Below, piece after piece: positions 28,348-37,669 of a stretch of 64,000 nucleotides of DNA (position 1 is its first letter; each line of letters opens with the position of its first letter). The stretch is taken from NCBI RefSeq assembly GCF_001182745.1, contig NZ_LN868939.1, positions 186,001-250,000 of the forward strand, written 5' to 3'. The stretch comes from Nocardia farcinica. GTDB taxonomy: Bacteria > Actinomycetota > Actinomycetes > Mycobacteriales > Mycobacteriaceae. The notes beneath the pieces are model-generated. The model did no database searches, was not told the DNA's origin, and saw only the letters and a program-made list of their open reading frames with translations. The translations under genes were made by a program, and so were the position numbers.

Positions 28348-29516
28348 GCTTCCCGGCCGCGGTGCTCGGCACCGGACAGACCCATCACGTGACGAAGCGG
28401 CACGACGTGTCGATGGCGGGCATGTGCCGCGAGGCGATCGATCGCGCGCTCGCCGACGCCGGGCTCACCATCGCCGACATCGACGCGGTCGTGGTGGGTA
28501 AGGCGCCCGACATGTTCGAGGGCGTCATGATGCCCGAGCTCTTCCTCGCCGACGCGCTCGGCGCCTCGGGCAAGCCGCTGATCCGCGTGCACACCGCGGG
28601 CTCGGTCGGCGGCTCCACCGGCATCGTCGCCACCAATCTGGTGCAGGCCGGTGTGCACAAGCGCGTGCTGGCCGTCGCCTGGGAGAAGCAGTCGGAGTCC
28701 AACGCCATGTGGGCGTTGTCGATCCCGGTGCCCTTCACCATGCCGGTCGGCGCGGGCGCGGGCGGCTACTTCGCCCCGCACGTGCGCTCCTACATCCGCC
28801 GCTCCAACGCGCCCAGCCACATCGGCGCGATGGTGGCCGTGAAGGATCGCCGCAACGGCGCGAAGAACCCGCTGGCCCATCTGCGTCAGCCCGACATCAC
28901 CCTGGAGTCGGTGCTGGCCTCGCAGATGCTGTGGGATCCGATCCGCTTCGACGAGACCTGCCCCTCCTCCGACGGTGCCTGCGCGATCGTGCTCGGCGAT
29001 GCCGAGGCCGCCGAGCGCGTGGAAGCCGAGGGCCGGAAGGTGGCGTGGGTGCACGGCACCGCGATGCGCACCGAGCCCACCACCTACGCCGGTCGCGACC
29101 AGGTCAACCCGGAGGCGGGCAGGCACGCCGCGGCCGCGCTGTGGGAGGCCGCGGGCATCACCGATCCGCTCGAGGAGATCGACGCCGCCGAGATCTACGT
29201 GCCGTTCTCCTGGTTCGAGCCGATGTGGCTGGAGAATCTGGGCTTCGCCGCCCCCGGTGAGGGCTGGAAGCTCACCGAGAAGGGCGAGACCGAGATCGGC
29301 GGCCGCATTCCCGTCAACCCCTCCGGCGGCGTGCTGTCGTCCAACCCGATCGGCGCCTCCGGGCTGATCCGGTTCGCCGAGGCGGCCAAGCAGGTGATGG
29401 AACGGGCGGGCGATTACCAGGTCAAGGGCGCGCGCAAGGCGCTCGGGCACGCCTACGGCGGCGGCTCGCAGTACTTCTCCATGTGGGTTGTCGGGTCGGA
29501 ACGTCCGCGGTCATGA
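28344..29516 (+). CDS. ltp3: lipid-transfer-type thiolase Ltp3
   Basis: 390 aa, ATG overlapping the ltp4 stop by four bases. Thiolase fold: AVLGTGQTHHVTKRHDVSMAGM at the N-terminus, HTAGSVGGSTGIVATNLVQAG near 80, VNPSGGVLSSNPIGASGLIRFAEA near 325, and KALGHAYGGGSQYF near the end, where the His of HAYGG replaces the usual GHP. Likely works with Ltp4 and the tandem OB-fold protein on sterol side chains. Confidence 0.83.
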   Translation: MSFPAAVLGTGQTHHVTKRHDVSMAGMCREAIDRALADAGLTIADIDAVVVGKAPDMFEGVMMPELFLADALGASGKPLIRVHTAGSVGGSTGIVATNLVQAGVHKRVLAVAWEKQSESNAMWALSIPVPFTMPVGAGAGGYFAPHVRSYIRRSNAPSHIGAMVAVKDRRNGAKNPLAHLRQPDITLESVLASQMLWDPIRFDETCPSSDGACAIVLGDAEAAERVEAEGRKVAWVHGTAMRTEPTTYAGRDQVNPEAGRHAAAALWEAAGITDPLEEIDAAEIYVPFSWFEPMWLENLGFAAPGEGWKLTEKGETEIGGRIPVNPSGGVLSSNPIGASGLIRFAEAAKQVMERAGDYQVKGARKALGHAYGGGSQYFSMWVVGSERPRS

Positions 29517-30415
29517 CGGCGCCGCTGCAGTTCACCGTCGGCATCGCGCTGAGCCCGCTCGACCAGCTCACCGCGCTGGCCGTCACGGCCGAGGAGTGCG
29601 GGTTCTCCTCGGTCGCGCTGCCGGATTCGCTGTTCTACATGCAGTCCCAGGCGGCGAAGTACCCCTACACCGCCGACGGCAGCCGCTTCTGGGGCCCGGA
29701 CACCCCGTGGGTCGACCCGCTGATCGGTGCGACCGCGATGGCCGCGGTGACCAGCCGCATCCGCTTCTACACCAATGTGCTGAAGCTGGGTTCGCGCAAT
29801 CCGCTGCTGCTGGCCAGGCAGGTCGGCTCGGTGGCGAACCTGTCGAACAACCGTTTCGGCTTCGGCGTCGGCATCGGCTGGGCGCCGGAGGAGTTCGAGT
29901 GGTGCGGCCAGCCCTATGCCCGGCGCGGTGCCCGGGTGGACGAGATGATCGAGGTCATCAAGCTCGTCCTGGGCGGCGGCATGGTCGAATTCCACGGCGA
30001 GTTCTACGATTTCGAGCCGTTGCAGATGAGTCCGGCGCCGAGCGCGCCGGTGCCCTTCTACATCGGCGGCCACACCGAGGCGGCGCTGCGTCGCGCCGCC
30101 CGGGTGGGCGATGGGTGGACCTCGGCGATGATGACCTTCGACGAGCTCACCGCCACCATCGGCAAGCTCGACGCGCTGCGCGCCGAGTTCGACCGGTCGG
30201 CGGAACCGTTCGAGATCCAGGCGGTCTGCGTGGACAGGGGCGGCCGGGCCGGATACCAGGACCTGGCCGACGCCGGGGTGACCGACGCGATCGTGGTGCC
30301 CTGGCTGCTCGAGGGCATCGGCTTCGACGGCGAACTCGCGGCCAAGCAGGACGCGTTGCGCCGGTTCGCCGAGAAGTACATCGCCGATCCGATCGTCGGA
30401 AGGGACGCACGATGA
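29513..30415 (+). CDS. LLM-class F420-dependent oxidoreductase
   Basis: 300 aa from the ATG overlapping the ltp3 stop. Luciferase-like barrel: FTVGIALSPLDQLTALAVTAEECGFSSVALPD, FYTNVLKLGSRNPLLLARQVGSVANLSNNRFGFGVGIGWAPEEF and PFYIGGHTEAALRRAARVGDGW. Four-base overlaps with both neighbours fix it in the ltp operon. It is a different branch from the oxidoreductase at 25065. The reaction is unknown. Confidence 0.8.
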   Translation: MTAPLQFTVGIALSPLDQLTALAVTAEECGFSSVALPDSLFYMQSQAAKYPYTADGSRFWGPDTPWVDPLIGATAMAAVTSRIRFYTNVLKLGSRNPLLLARQVGSVANLSNNRFGFGVGIGWAPEEFEWCGQPYARRGARVDEMIEVIKLVLGGGMVEFHGEFYDFEPLQMSPAPSAPVPFYIGGHTEAALRRAARVGDGWTSAMMTFDELTATIGKLDALRAEFDRSAEPFEIQAVCVDRGGRAGYQDLADAGVTDAIVVPWLLEGIGFDGELAAKQDALRRFAEKYIADPIVGRDAR

Positions 30416-30831
30416 CGACCGTCACCGATCACCCCGCCCGCACCGCGGGCCTGGCCTCCCAGGCGGCCGTGCGGGCCCGCGACAAGCAGGCGTGGCTGGC
30501 CCTGTTCGCCCCCGACGCGGTGGTGGAGGATCCGATCGGGCCCTCCGGATTCGATCCCGAGGGCAAGGGCCACCACGGCACCGAGGCGATCGCCGCGTTC
30601 TGGGACAAGGCCATCGCCCCCACCGAATCCATCGAATTCCTGTTCGGCGATTCCTTCGCCTGCGGGAACGAGGTGGCCTTCACCGGCGTCATCCGCAGCC
30701 GCCTGGGCGGCCACGTGATCGACGCCGAAGGCGTGTTCACCTACCGCGTCGACGCCGCGGGCAAGCTCGCGGCGCTGCGCGCCTACTGGGAGGTCGACCG
30801 CGCCATGCGGACCGCGCGACCGGCGCAGTGA
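30412..30831 (+). CDS. NTF2/SnoaL-fold protein resembling ketosteroid isomerase
   Basis: 139 aa, last gene of the ltp operon. WLALFAPDAVVEDPIGPSG near 28-46 matches the strand of delta5-3-ketosteroid isomerase that carries the catalytic base (Asp in VEDP, D40 here). By ungapped comparison with the classical enzyme, the catalytic Tyr position is occupied by Ser and the second Asp by an aromatic residue. True isomerase activity is therefore uncertain and a hydratase, cyclase or binding role is possible. Confidence 0.7.
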   Translation: MTTVTDHPARTAGLASQAAVRARDKQAWLALFAPDAVVEDPIGPSGFDPEGKGHHGTEAIAAFWDKAIAPTESIEFLFGDSFACGNEVAFTGVIRSRLGGHVIDAEGVFTYRVDAAGKLAALRAYWEVDRAMRTARPAQ

Positions 30832-30864
30832 GAGACTCGCCGCCCCTCCCCTCGGGCGGCACGG

Positions 30865-30900
30865 CAAGGGCCCCCGAACGGCATGGTTCGGGGGCCCTTG
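30865..30900. terminator. bidirectional terminator, 15-base perfect stem
   Basis: CAAGGGCCCCCGAAC, loop GGCATG, GTTCGGGGGCCCTTG, between the convergent ltp operon and cyp125. Confidence 0.85.
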
Positions 30901-30921
30901 TCGCGGGTTCGGCTGCCGCGC

Positions 30922-32190
30922 TCAGTGCGAGACGGGGCAGCGGGCCGCGGTCTTGTAGTCGACCGGGAACTCCTTGATGCCGTTGAGCCAGCCCGAGCGC
31001 AGTCGCTTCGGATCGCCGAGGCGGGTGATGTCGGGCAGGTGGTCGGCGATGGCGTTGAAGATCAGATCGATCTCCAGCCGGGCCAGGTTGGCGCCGATGC
31101 AGAAGTGCGCGCCGGTGCCGCCGAAGGACAGGTGCGGGTTGTCGGCGCGCATGATGTCGAACTTGTAGGGGTTCTCGAAGACGTCCTCGTCGAAGTTGGC
31201 CGACCGGTAGAGCAGCACCAGGCGCTGGCCCTTCTTGATCTGCACGCCGCCGAGCTCGGTGTCCACCAGGGCGGTGCGCTGGAAGGACGTGACCGGCGTG
31301 GCCCAGCGGATGATCTCGTCGGCGGCGGTGGCGGGGCGCTCCTTCTTGTAGAGCTCCCACTGGTCGGGGTTCTCCAGGAAGGCGATCATGCCGTGCGAGA
31401 TGGCGTTGCGGGTGGTCTCGTTGCCCGCCACGGCCAGCATGATGACGAAGAACCCGAACTCCTCCTCGGTGAGCTTGTCGCCGTCGACGTCGGCTTCGAT
31501 CAGCGTGGTGACGATGTCGTCGGCCGGGCAGGCCTTGCGCGCGGCGGCCATCTGGTAGGCGTAGCCGAGCACCTCGGCCGAGGCGGTGACCGGATCGGCG
31601 TCGTTGTCCGGGTCGTCGTAGCCGGTCATCTGGTTGGACCAGTTGAAGACCTTCATGCGGTCCTCCTGCGGGATGCCGATCAGCTCGGCGATCGCCTGCA
31701 ACGGCAGCTCACAGGCCACCTGGGTGACGAAGTCGCCCGAGCCCGCCGCGGCCGCCGCCTTGACGATCTGCTCGGCCTTGGCCGACAGCTCCGCACGCAG
31801 GCCGTTGATGGCGCGCGGAGTGAAGCCACGGGAGATGATCTTGCGCAGCTTGGTGTGCTCGGGGGCGTCCATGTTGAGCAGGACGATGCGCTGCAGCTCG
31901 ATCTGCTCGCGCGAGATGTCGTCGTTGAAGCGCGGGATGGCGGTGTTCTCGAAGTTGGAGAACACATCGCTGCGCCGCGACACCTCCTTGATGTCGGCGT
32001 GCTTGCTGACGACCCAGAACCCGTCGTCGTGGAAGCCGCCGACCTCGGGCGGCTGGGGGTTCCACCAGATGGGAGCGGTCCGACGGAGCTCGGCGAATTC
32101 TTCGACCGGAACTCGCTCGGCGTAGATGTCCGGGTCCGTCACATCGAACCCGTCCGGAAGATTCGGGCGAGCGCTGCGGGTCTCAACCAC
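30922..32190 (-). CDS. cyp125: steroid C26-monooxygenase CYP125
   Basis: 422 aa from the GTG beginning VVETRSARPNLPDGFD, with AAGGAG eight bases upstream. P450 motifs: I helix VAGNETTRN, K helix EIIRW (ExxR) and heme loop FGGTGAHFCIGANLA with C364. Long stretches such as RKIISRGFTPRA, ACELPLQAIA, ADEIIRWATPVTSFQRTAL and LRSGWLNGIK match CYP125A1. It oxidises C26 (C27) of cholesterol or cholestenone to the acid that FadD19 activates. Divergent from fadA5 as in M. tuberculosis. Confidence 0.93.
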   Translation of the reverse strand: MVETRSARPNLPDGFDVTDPDIYAERVPVEEFAELRRTAPIWWNPQPPEVGGFHDDGFWVVSKHADIKEVSRRSDVFSNFENTAIPRFNDDISREQIELQRIVLLNMDAPEHTKLRKIISRGFTPRAINGLRAELSAKAEQIVKAAAAAGSGDFVTQVACELPLQAIAELIGIPQEDRMKVFNWSNQMTGYDDPDNDADPVTASAEVLGYAYQMAAARKACPADDIVTTLIEADVDGDKLTEEEFGFFVIMLAVAGNETTRNAISHGMIAFLENPDQWELYKKERPATAADEIIRWATPVTSFQRTALVDTELGGVQIKKGQRLVLLYRSANFDEDVFENPYKFDIMRADNPHLSFGGTGAHFCIGANLARLEIDLIFNAIADHLPDITRLGDPKRLRSGWLNGIKEFPVDYKTAARCPVSH

Positions 32191-32211
32191 CAGATGTCTC
32201 CTTCGACAAAC

Positions 32212-32225
32212 TGAAACACGTTCTA
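32212..32225. promoter_or_regulatory. KstR-like operator, cyp125 side
   Basis: TGAAACACGTTCTA matches TnnAACnnGTTnnA at all fixed bases and lies 22 bases upstream of the cyp125 GTG. Confidence 0.75.
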
Positions 32226-32259
32226 CAATCAATTCCAGCACAGCAGGCTGTACTAGTAA

Positions 32260-33495
<1,236 letters not shown>

Positions 33496-33870
33496 CGGCG
33501 CGCCAGAGCCTTTGGACCCAATTCCCCTTCGGTGGTTGAACGTTCATCCCCGGGAGCCGAAAACGTGTCGTACGCCACACATCCCACGGACCGGGCAGGT
33601 AGATGAGATGTCAGCTATCCGTCGGCTATCATCGGATGAATCGGGAAGGGCCTTGCGACGGGGCAGAACCGGAGCGTACCGCCGGTCTCCTAGAGACGTT
33701 GGCATGACCCGCAAACGCGGCGGTCGCGACGGCTCCCCCGTGCCCAGGGCCGGATTCCTCGAGGAAAACCTGAATCAGGCGTAGGTTTTCAGTTACTGAG
33801 CCGCTAATATCAATGATAGGTATCCGAGATAACGTCTGTTAGTACAGCGAAGGGAATTGGGCGGCTCACA
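33496..33870. other. 375-base intergenic promoter region before the EspR-like gene
   Basis: No convincing gene. The last 100 bases are clearly AT-richer than the surroundings (around ctaatatcaatgatagg) and probably hold the promoter of the EspR-like gene. A 26-codon ORF at 33704-33784 has no supporting features. Confidence 0.5.
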
Positions 33871-34287
33871 ATGGCTGATTTCGCGGCGCGGCTGAACAAG
33901 CTGTTCGAAACCGTGCATCCCCCGGGGCGCAAGCCACACACCAACGCGGAGGTTGCGGCTGCGCTGACCGCCTCCGGGCATCCGATCTCGAAACCGTATC
34001 TGTCCCAGTTGCGGTCGGGGCAGCGGACGAATCCCTCGGATGAAACGGTGGCGGCACTGGCCAAGTTCTTCAAGGTCAAGCCGGACTACTTCTTCAACGA
34101 CATCTATGCCGCCAAGATCGATCACGATCTCGAGCTGCTGTCCCAGCTGCAGGGCTACGGACTGCGACGGCTGTCGAGTAGGGCTTTCGACCTCTCCGAA
34201 GAATCACAGAACCTGCTGACCTCCATGGCGGAGAAGTTGCGGGCCAGCGAAGGCTTGCCCGAGATTCCTCCGGACGGAACGGAATAG
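33871..34287 (+). CDS. EspR-like helix-turn-helix nucleoid-associated regulator
   Basis: 138 aa. MADFAARLNKLFETVHPPGRKPHTNAEVAAAL and SKPYLSQLRSGQRTNPSDETVAALAKFFKVKPDYFF closely follow mycobacterial EspR, whose recognition helix lies in PYLSQLRSG..TNPS. The C-terminal helices (LRRLSSRAFDLSEESQNLLTSMAEKLR) match the EspR dimerisation region. In M. tuberculosis EspR binds many loci and activates the espACD operon for ESX-1. Here it faces the repeat-protein/ImmA operon, with no ESX genes in the window. Confidence 0.82.
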   Translation: MADFAARLNKLFETVHPPGRKPHTNAEVAAALTASGHPISKPYLSQLRSGQRTNPSDETVAALAKFFKVKPDYFFNDIYAAKIDHDLELLSQLQGYGLRRLSSRAFDLSEESQNLLTSMAEKLRASEGLPEIPPDGTE

Positions 34288-34301
34288 GGGTTCTCCCACA
34301 G

Positions 34302-34339
34302 CGCAGCGCAGTGCGGCTTTCGGGTCGCACTGCGCTGCG
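34302..34339. terminator. terminator hairpin after the EspR-like gene
   Basis: CGCAGCGCAGTGCG, 10-base loop, CGCACTGCGCTGCG: a 14-base perfect stem 14 bases past the stop. Confidence 0.85.
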
Positions 34340-34513
34340 TTGTGCACGAGCTCACCGCGCGAGAGGCGGTGCGGTGCAGCGGCGATGGGAGGCGAACCAA
34401 TTCGCCTATTGTCCGCCTCGTGGTAAGTCACAGATGTAAGTGCAGGCGCGAGTACATTTTCACGAACGGATACCTGACTACACCAATTGGAATGTGCTCG
34501 CGCCCAGCCGCGA

Positions 34514-34533
34514 TTCCATGACATGTCGTGGAA
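34514..34533. promoter_or_regulatory. 20-bp palindrome of unknown function
   Basis: TTCCATGACATGTCGTGGAA is self-complementary except for one T:G pair. It lies in the gap between two convergent units, away from any obvious promoter. It could be a protein-binding site or a remnant. Confidence 0.45.
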
Positions 34534-34564
34534 GCGCGATTGTCGGCACTCGGGTGACCACACA

Positions 34565-34586
34565 GCGACTGCCTCCGGACAGTCGC
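34565..34586 (-). terminator. hairpin downstream of the membrane-protein operon
   Basis: GCGACTG, eight-base loop, CAGTCGC, ten bases past the stop of the minus-strand membrane protein gene. Confidence 0.5.
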
Positions 34587-34596
34587 CCCCGGTTCG

Positions 34597-35619
34597 TCAC
34601 CGTGACGCGGTGTGCTCCAGCACCGGGGTGTCCACGGTGTCGAAGGCGCGGGCGATGGCCCGGACCCAGCCACGGGGACTCACACCCTCCGGCGGCGCGA
34701 TCCACCGCGCGTCGATGACGATGTCTCCCAGGGGGTTCCTGGCCCAGCGCGCGACCCGCTCGGCCCGCTCGGGGATGGAGGCGGGCGGCGCACCGGCCGC
34801 GGCCAACTCCACGCCGCCACCGGACTGCAGGTACAGCGCGTCCATGATCTGGGCGACCTGATCCGAAGCACGCAGCTGAGTGGAGGAACTCGGCTGTTCG
34901 TGCGCGATCACCTCGGGGAAGCGCTTGATCATGGTGCGGTGCAGCGCGCGGGTCTGGCGCAGCACCGCCCTGGCCCGCATCCACAGTTCGACCACGATCC
35001 ACACCGCGCCCAGCGCGATCAGCAGCGCGGCGATCTCCCAGGCCTGCCAGCCCCAATTCGGTTCGCCCGCCGGTGCCGCCGGCTCGCCGACCCAGGCGCG
35101 CCGGACCTCGAGCACGGCGAGCAGGCCGGTCAGCGCGGTGCCGGTGGTGTAGATGGCGATGCCGCGACCGAGCGCGGTCCAGTCCAGGTTGCGCAGTCCG
35201 GTGACGACGATGAACACACAGGCCAGTGCGAGCGCGCACCAACCGAAGGTGAACGACCACACCAGGGTCGCGGCGATCACCAGCGTGCCCGCCCCGTAGA
35301 TCACCAGGGCGATCTGGCGCAGGTTGCGCCGGGAGACGACCGGCCAGGCCGCCGCGGCCACCACCGATGTGGCGGTGGCGAAGACCAGCCAGGCCGCGAC
35401 CTGCACGCCGTCGGCGAGCATGCCGGGCGGCGCGCCCTCCGGCAGCAGATTGTCCACGGCGAGCGCGATTTCCGGCACCGCGAGGGTGGCGGCGACCGCC
35501 GCCGCGGCGACCGCGACGACGATGGCAACGCGGGCGGTCGTGGCGGGCTTCACCAGCACCCGGCCCACCCGGGCCCCGGCGGCAACCCAGACCAGCAGGG
35601 CCGTCAACCAGAGAGTCAT
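34597..35619 (-). CDS. multi-helix membrane protein, MAB_1171c/DUF6545-like
   Basis: 340 aa. About seven hydrophobic helices fill residues 1-225 (from TLWLTALLVWVAAGARVGRVL to WEIAALLIALGAVWIVVELW), followed by a cytoplasmic C-terminal domain with RAVLRQTRALHRTMIKRFPEV and LRASDQVAQIMDALYLQSGG. This plan is seen in actinobacterial proteins encoded with XRE regulators and ImmA/IrrE peptidases. The start overlaps the ImmA stop by four bases. Function is unknown; a sensor or transporter are both possible. Confidence 0.65.
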   Translation of the reverse strand: MTLWLTALLVWVAAGARVGRVLVKPATTARVAIVVAVAAAAVAATLAVPEIALAVDNLLPEGAPPGMLADGVQVAAWLVFATATSVVAAAAWPVVSRRNLRQIALVIYGAGTLVIAATLVWSFTFGWCALALACVFIVVTGLRNLDWTALGRGIAIYTTGTALTGLLAVLEVRRAWVGEPAAPAGEPNWGWQAWEIAALLIALGAVWIVVELWMRARAVLRQTRALHRTMIKRFPEVIAHEQPSSSTQLRASDQVAQIMDALYLQSGGGVELAAAGAPPASIPERAERVARWARNPLGDIVIDARWIAPPEGVSPRGWVRAIARAFDTVDTPVLEHTASR

Positions 35620-36131
35620 CCGAGAGCCTCATCGAATCGAAGGACCGAGACGCCTGCGCCCCGGTTGTTGAAGACGCGCAAGCGGGTCATCAGCATCGCG
35701 GCGAAGGTCTCCGCCTCCCATTCGGCCAATTCGTCGGCGCCGTCGTCCACGATCTGCTGATGGGCCCGCTGGCTCAGCATGTACGCGATGAGATCGTCAC
35801 TGGCCTCCAGGGTGACCTCGGTGGCGGGGGCGCCCTCGTGGTCGAACACGATGTGGCCGAGTTCGTGGGCCAGCGTGTGCTCGCGGCTCGGCAACGCGGT
35901 CGCGAGGACGATCACGTCGCGGTCGGGGTAGAAGCGGCGCTGCCCGCACACGCCCGGGCCCAGTTCGGCGTCGGCGATCTCGATCATGCGCTGCCGCTCG
36001 GCCGCGATGGCGAGCACCACCTCGTCCAGCGTGGTGGCGTCGAAGTCGGCGGCCACCGCGCACACCGCGTCGACCGCGGCGGCGACCCGGCGGTAGGACC
36101 GCGAGCTACTCTGCGTCCTGCTCTGGCTCAT
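35616..36131 (-). CDS. ImmA/IrrE-type metallopeptidase
   Basis: 171 aa. Zinc motif HELGHIVFDHEG (HExxH near residue 91) with a downstream Glu-rich helix (ELAEWEAETFAAMLM) that can supply the third ligand. ImmA/IrrE proteases cleave DNA-binding repressors to switch on stress or mobile-element genes. Sited between a secreted repeat protein and a membrane protein and opposite an EspR-like regulator; its substrate is not known. Confidence 0.8.
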   Translation of the reverse strand: MSQSRTQSSSRSYRRVAAAVDAVCAVAADFDATTLDEVVLAIAAERQRMIEIADAELGPGVCGQRRFYPDRDVIVLATALPSREHTLAHELGHIVFDHEGAPATEVTLEASDDLIAYMLSQRAHQQIVDDGADELAEWEAETFAAMLMTRLRVFNNRGAGVSVLRFDEALG

Positions 36132-36141
36132 GGCCTACCTC

Positions 36142-37541
36142 TCACGACCTCGGGCCGAAGAACTCGGCGCGAGCGGCGTCCACCCGTGCCTGGGCGGCGG
36201 ACGCGCTCTGGAAGCTGACCGCGCCCGCACCGGCCGCCGCCAGCGCCATCGCCGCCAGACCGCCGATCACCGACAGCGCGTTGGGCGCGGGCAGGCCGTC
36301 GTCGGCACTGGTCGGCCGGACATCGTGAGTCGGCGCGGCCGCCTGGGGCGCGGGGGCCGACGGCGCGGCGGGGCGGGCGCCTGGGGTGCCGGCGCGGGTG
36401 CGGGCGCCTCCGGTGCGGCGACGGCGATCGGCGGCAGGCCCGGCGCGGACGGCAGCGCGGGGGCGGCAGGGACGGCGGGTGCCGCGGGGACGCCGGGCGC
36501 GGGCGGAATGACCAGCGGTACCGAGGGCGCCTCGGGGGCCGGTGGCGTGGGGAGCGGGATCAGCAGCAGCAACAACGGTGAGGCGGAACCGAGCGCGGCC
36601 GAACCCACCGCGGCCGAGCCGAGTCCGGCCGAACCGGCACCGGCCGAGCCGAGACCGACACCCGCGGATCCGACACCGGCCGAGCCGACGCCCGCCGAAC
36701 CCACTCCGGCGGAACCGACGGCGGCGGAACCGACGCCTGCCGAGCCGACCGCCGCGGAACCGAGCGCGGCACCGCCGACGCCGGCCGAGCCCAGCGCGGC
36801 GCCGAGACCGGCGGAACCCGTCGCGAGGCCGAGCCCGAGACCCGCCGAGCCGGTGCCGAGGCCGAGGCCCAGCCCGGCCGACCCGGTGCCGAGCACGGCG
36901 CCGACCCCTGCGGAACCGGTGACCAGGCCGACTCCCAGGCCCGTCGAACCGGTACCGAGCACGGCGGCCAGGCCGGCCGAGCCGGAGCCGAGCAGGATGC
37001 CGCCCGCGGCGGAACCGGTCGCGGCCGAACCCGCGCCCGCGGAACCCGCGGCACCGGCCGAGCCGGACGCGGCGGAGCCGATCTCCTCGGCAGCCGGGCT
37101 CTGGGTGGCCGGGGGAAGGGAGAGCGACGGGCCGACCGGGCCCGCGTCGGCCGGCGAGCTACCGCTCGAGCCGGGGCCACCGGCCGAACCGGACGACAGC
37201 GGGCCAGCGGGTGAGCCGGTCGGCGAGGTCGTGGTGGACCGGACACCCGGAGCAGCGCCGGACACCGGTGCGGGATCGCCGTTCGGGCCGGTTCCCGTCT
37301 GGTTCCCGGCACCGGTCGAGTTGGCGGAGCGACCCGGCCCGGTGGGGGTGTCAGGACTTCCCGGGCCGTGGCCGCCGGACGAAGCACCGTTCCCGGGTGG
37401 GGCCGCGGGCGCCGAATGGGCCGGCGGCCCGCCCTGGGGATCACCGTCCGGCTTGGCCGCGGCGCCTCCCGAACCGAGCAGCGCAATGCCGGCAACAGCA
37501 CTCGCTACTGCCAACGCACGGAACGTGCGACCAACGGCCAT
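36142..37541 (-). CDS. secreted Gly/Ser/Ala repeat protein with apparent frameshift near 36365-36400
   Basis: Starts MAVGRTFRALAVASAVAGIALL, a Sec signal peptide, with a GGGGAAGG ribosome site. Residues about 40-160 are Gly/Pro/Ser-rich; about 155-320 are tandem GSAGxG and GSAAVG units with leucine variants; then a Pro/Ala-rich stretch. The initial frame stops at 36267 after an Arg-rich, unnatural tail. A neighbouring frame carries on instead with sensible codons: DDGLPAPNALSVIGGLAAMALAAAGAG (a TM helix) to AARAEFFGPRS and a stop at 36142, 10 bases before immA. The interval length is not a multiple of three. Sequencing error or true mutation cannot be told apart. Confidence 0.65.
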
Positions 37542-37669
37542 GCGCCAGCCTTCCCCTCTGTACAGCGCAAATCTTGCCCGGTCGCGACTTCATCCGGGAC
37601 TTTTCGTGCAACGGGTGCACATCCTAATGTGCCGCCCGCATGACTGCAGGAAAAGGTAGCAACCCCGGA

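Noticed and set aside
27588..29450. 620-codon minus-strand frame
   Set aside because: Antisense to ltp4 and ltp3.
33704..33784. 26-codon ORF in the fadA5/EspR-like gap
   Set aside because: No ribosome site, coupling or conservation evidence.
36600..36960. CRISPR-like periodic DNA
   Set aside because: The periodicity is of codons within a coding repeat; there are no constant repeats with unique spacers.
36560..37300. Repeat protein as a PE_PGRS member
   Set aside because: Repeats are GSAGxG-like, but there is no PE domain and the protein has an ordinary Sec signal peptide.
36130..37659. 509-codon plus-strand frame rich in PAEP repeats
   Set aside because: It is the antisense of the Gly/Ser/Ala repeat gene, which has a signal peptide, a ribosome site and operon context.
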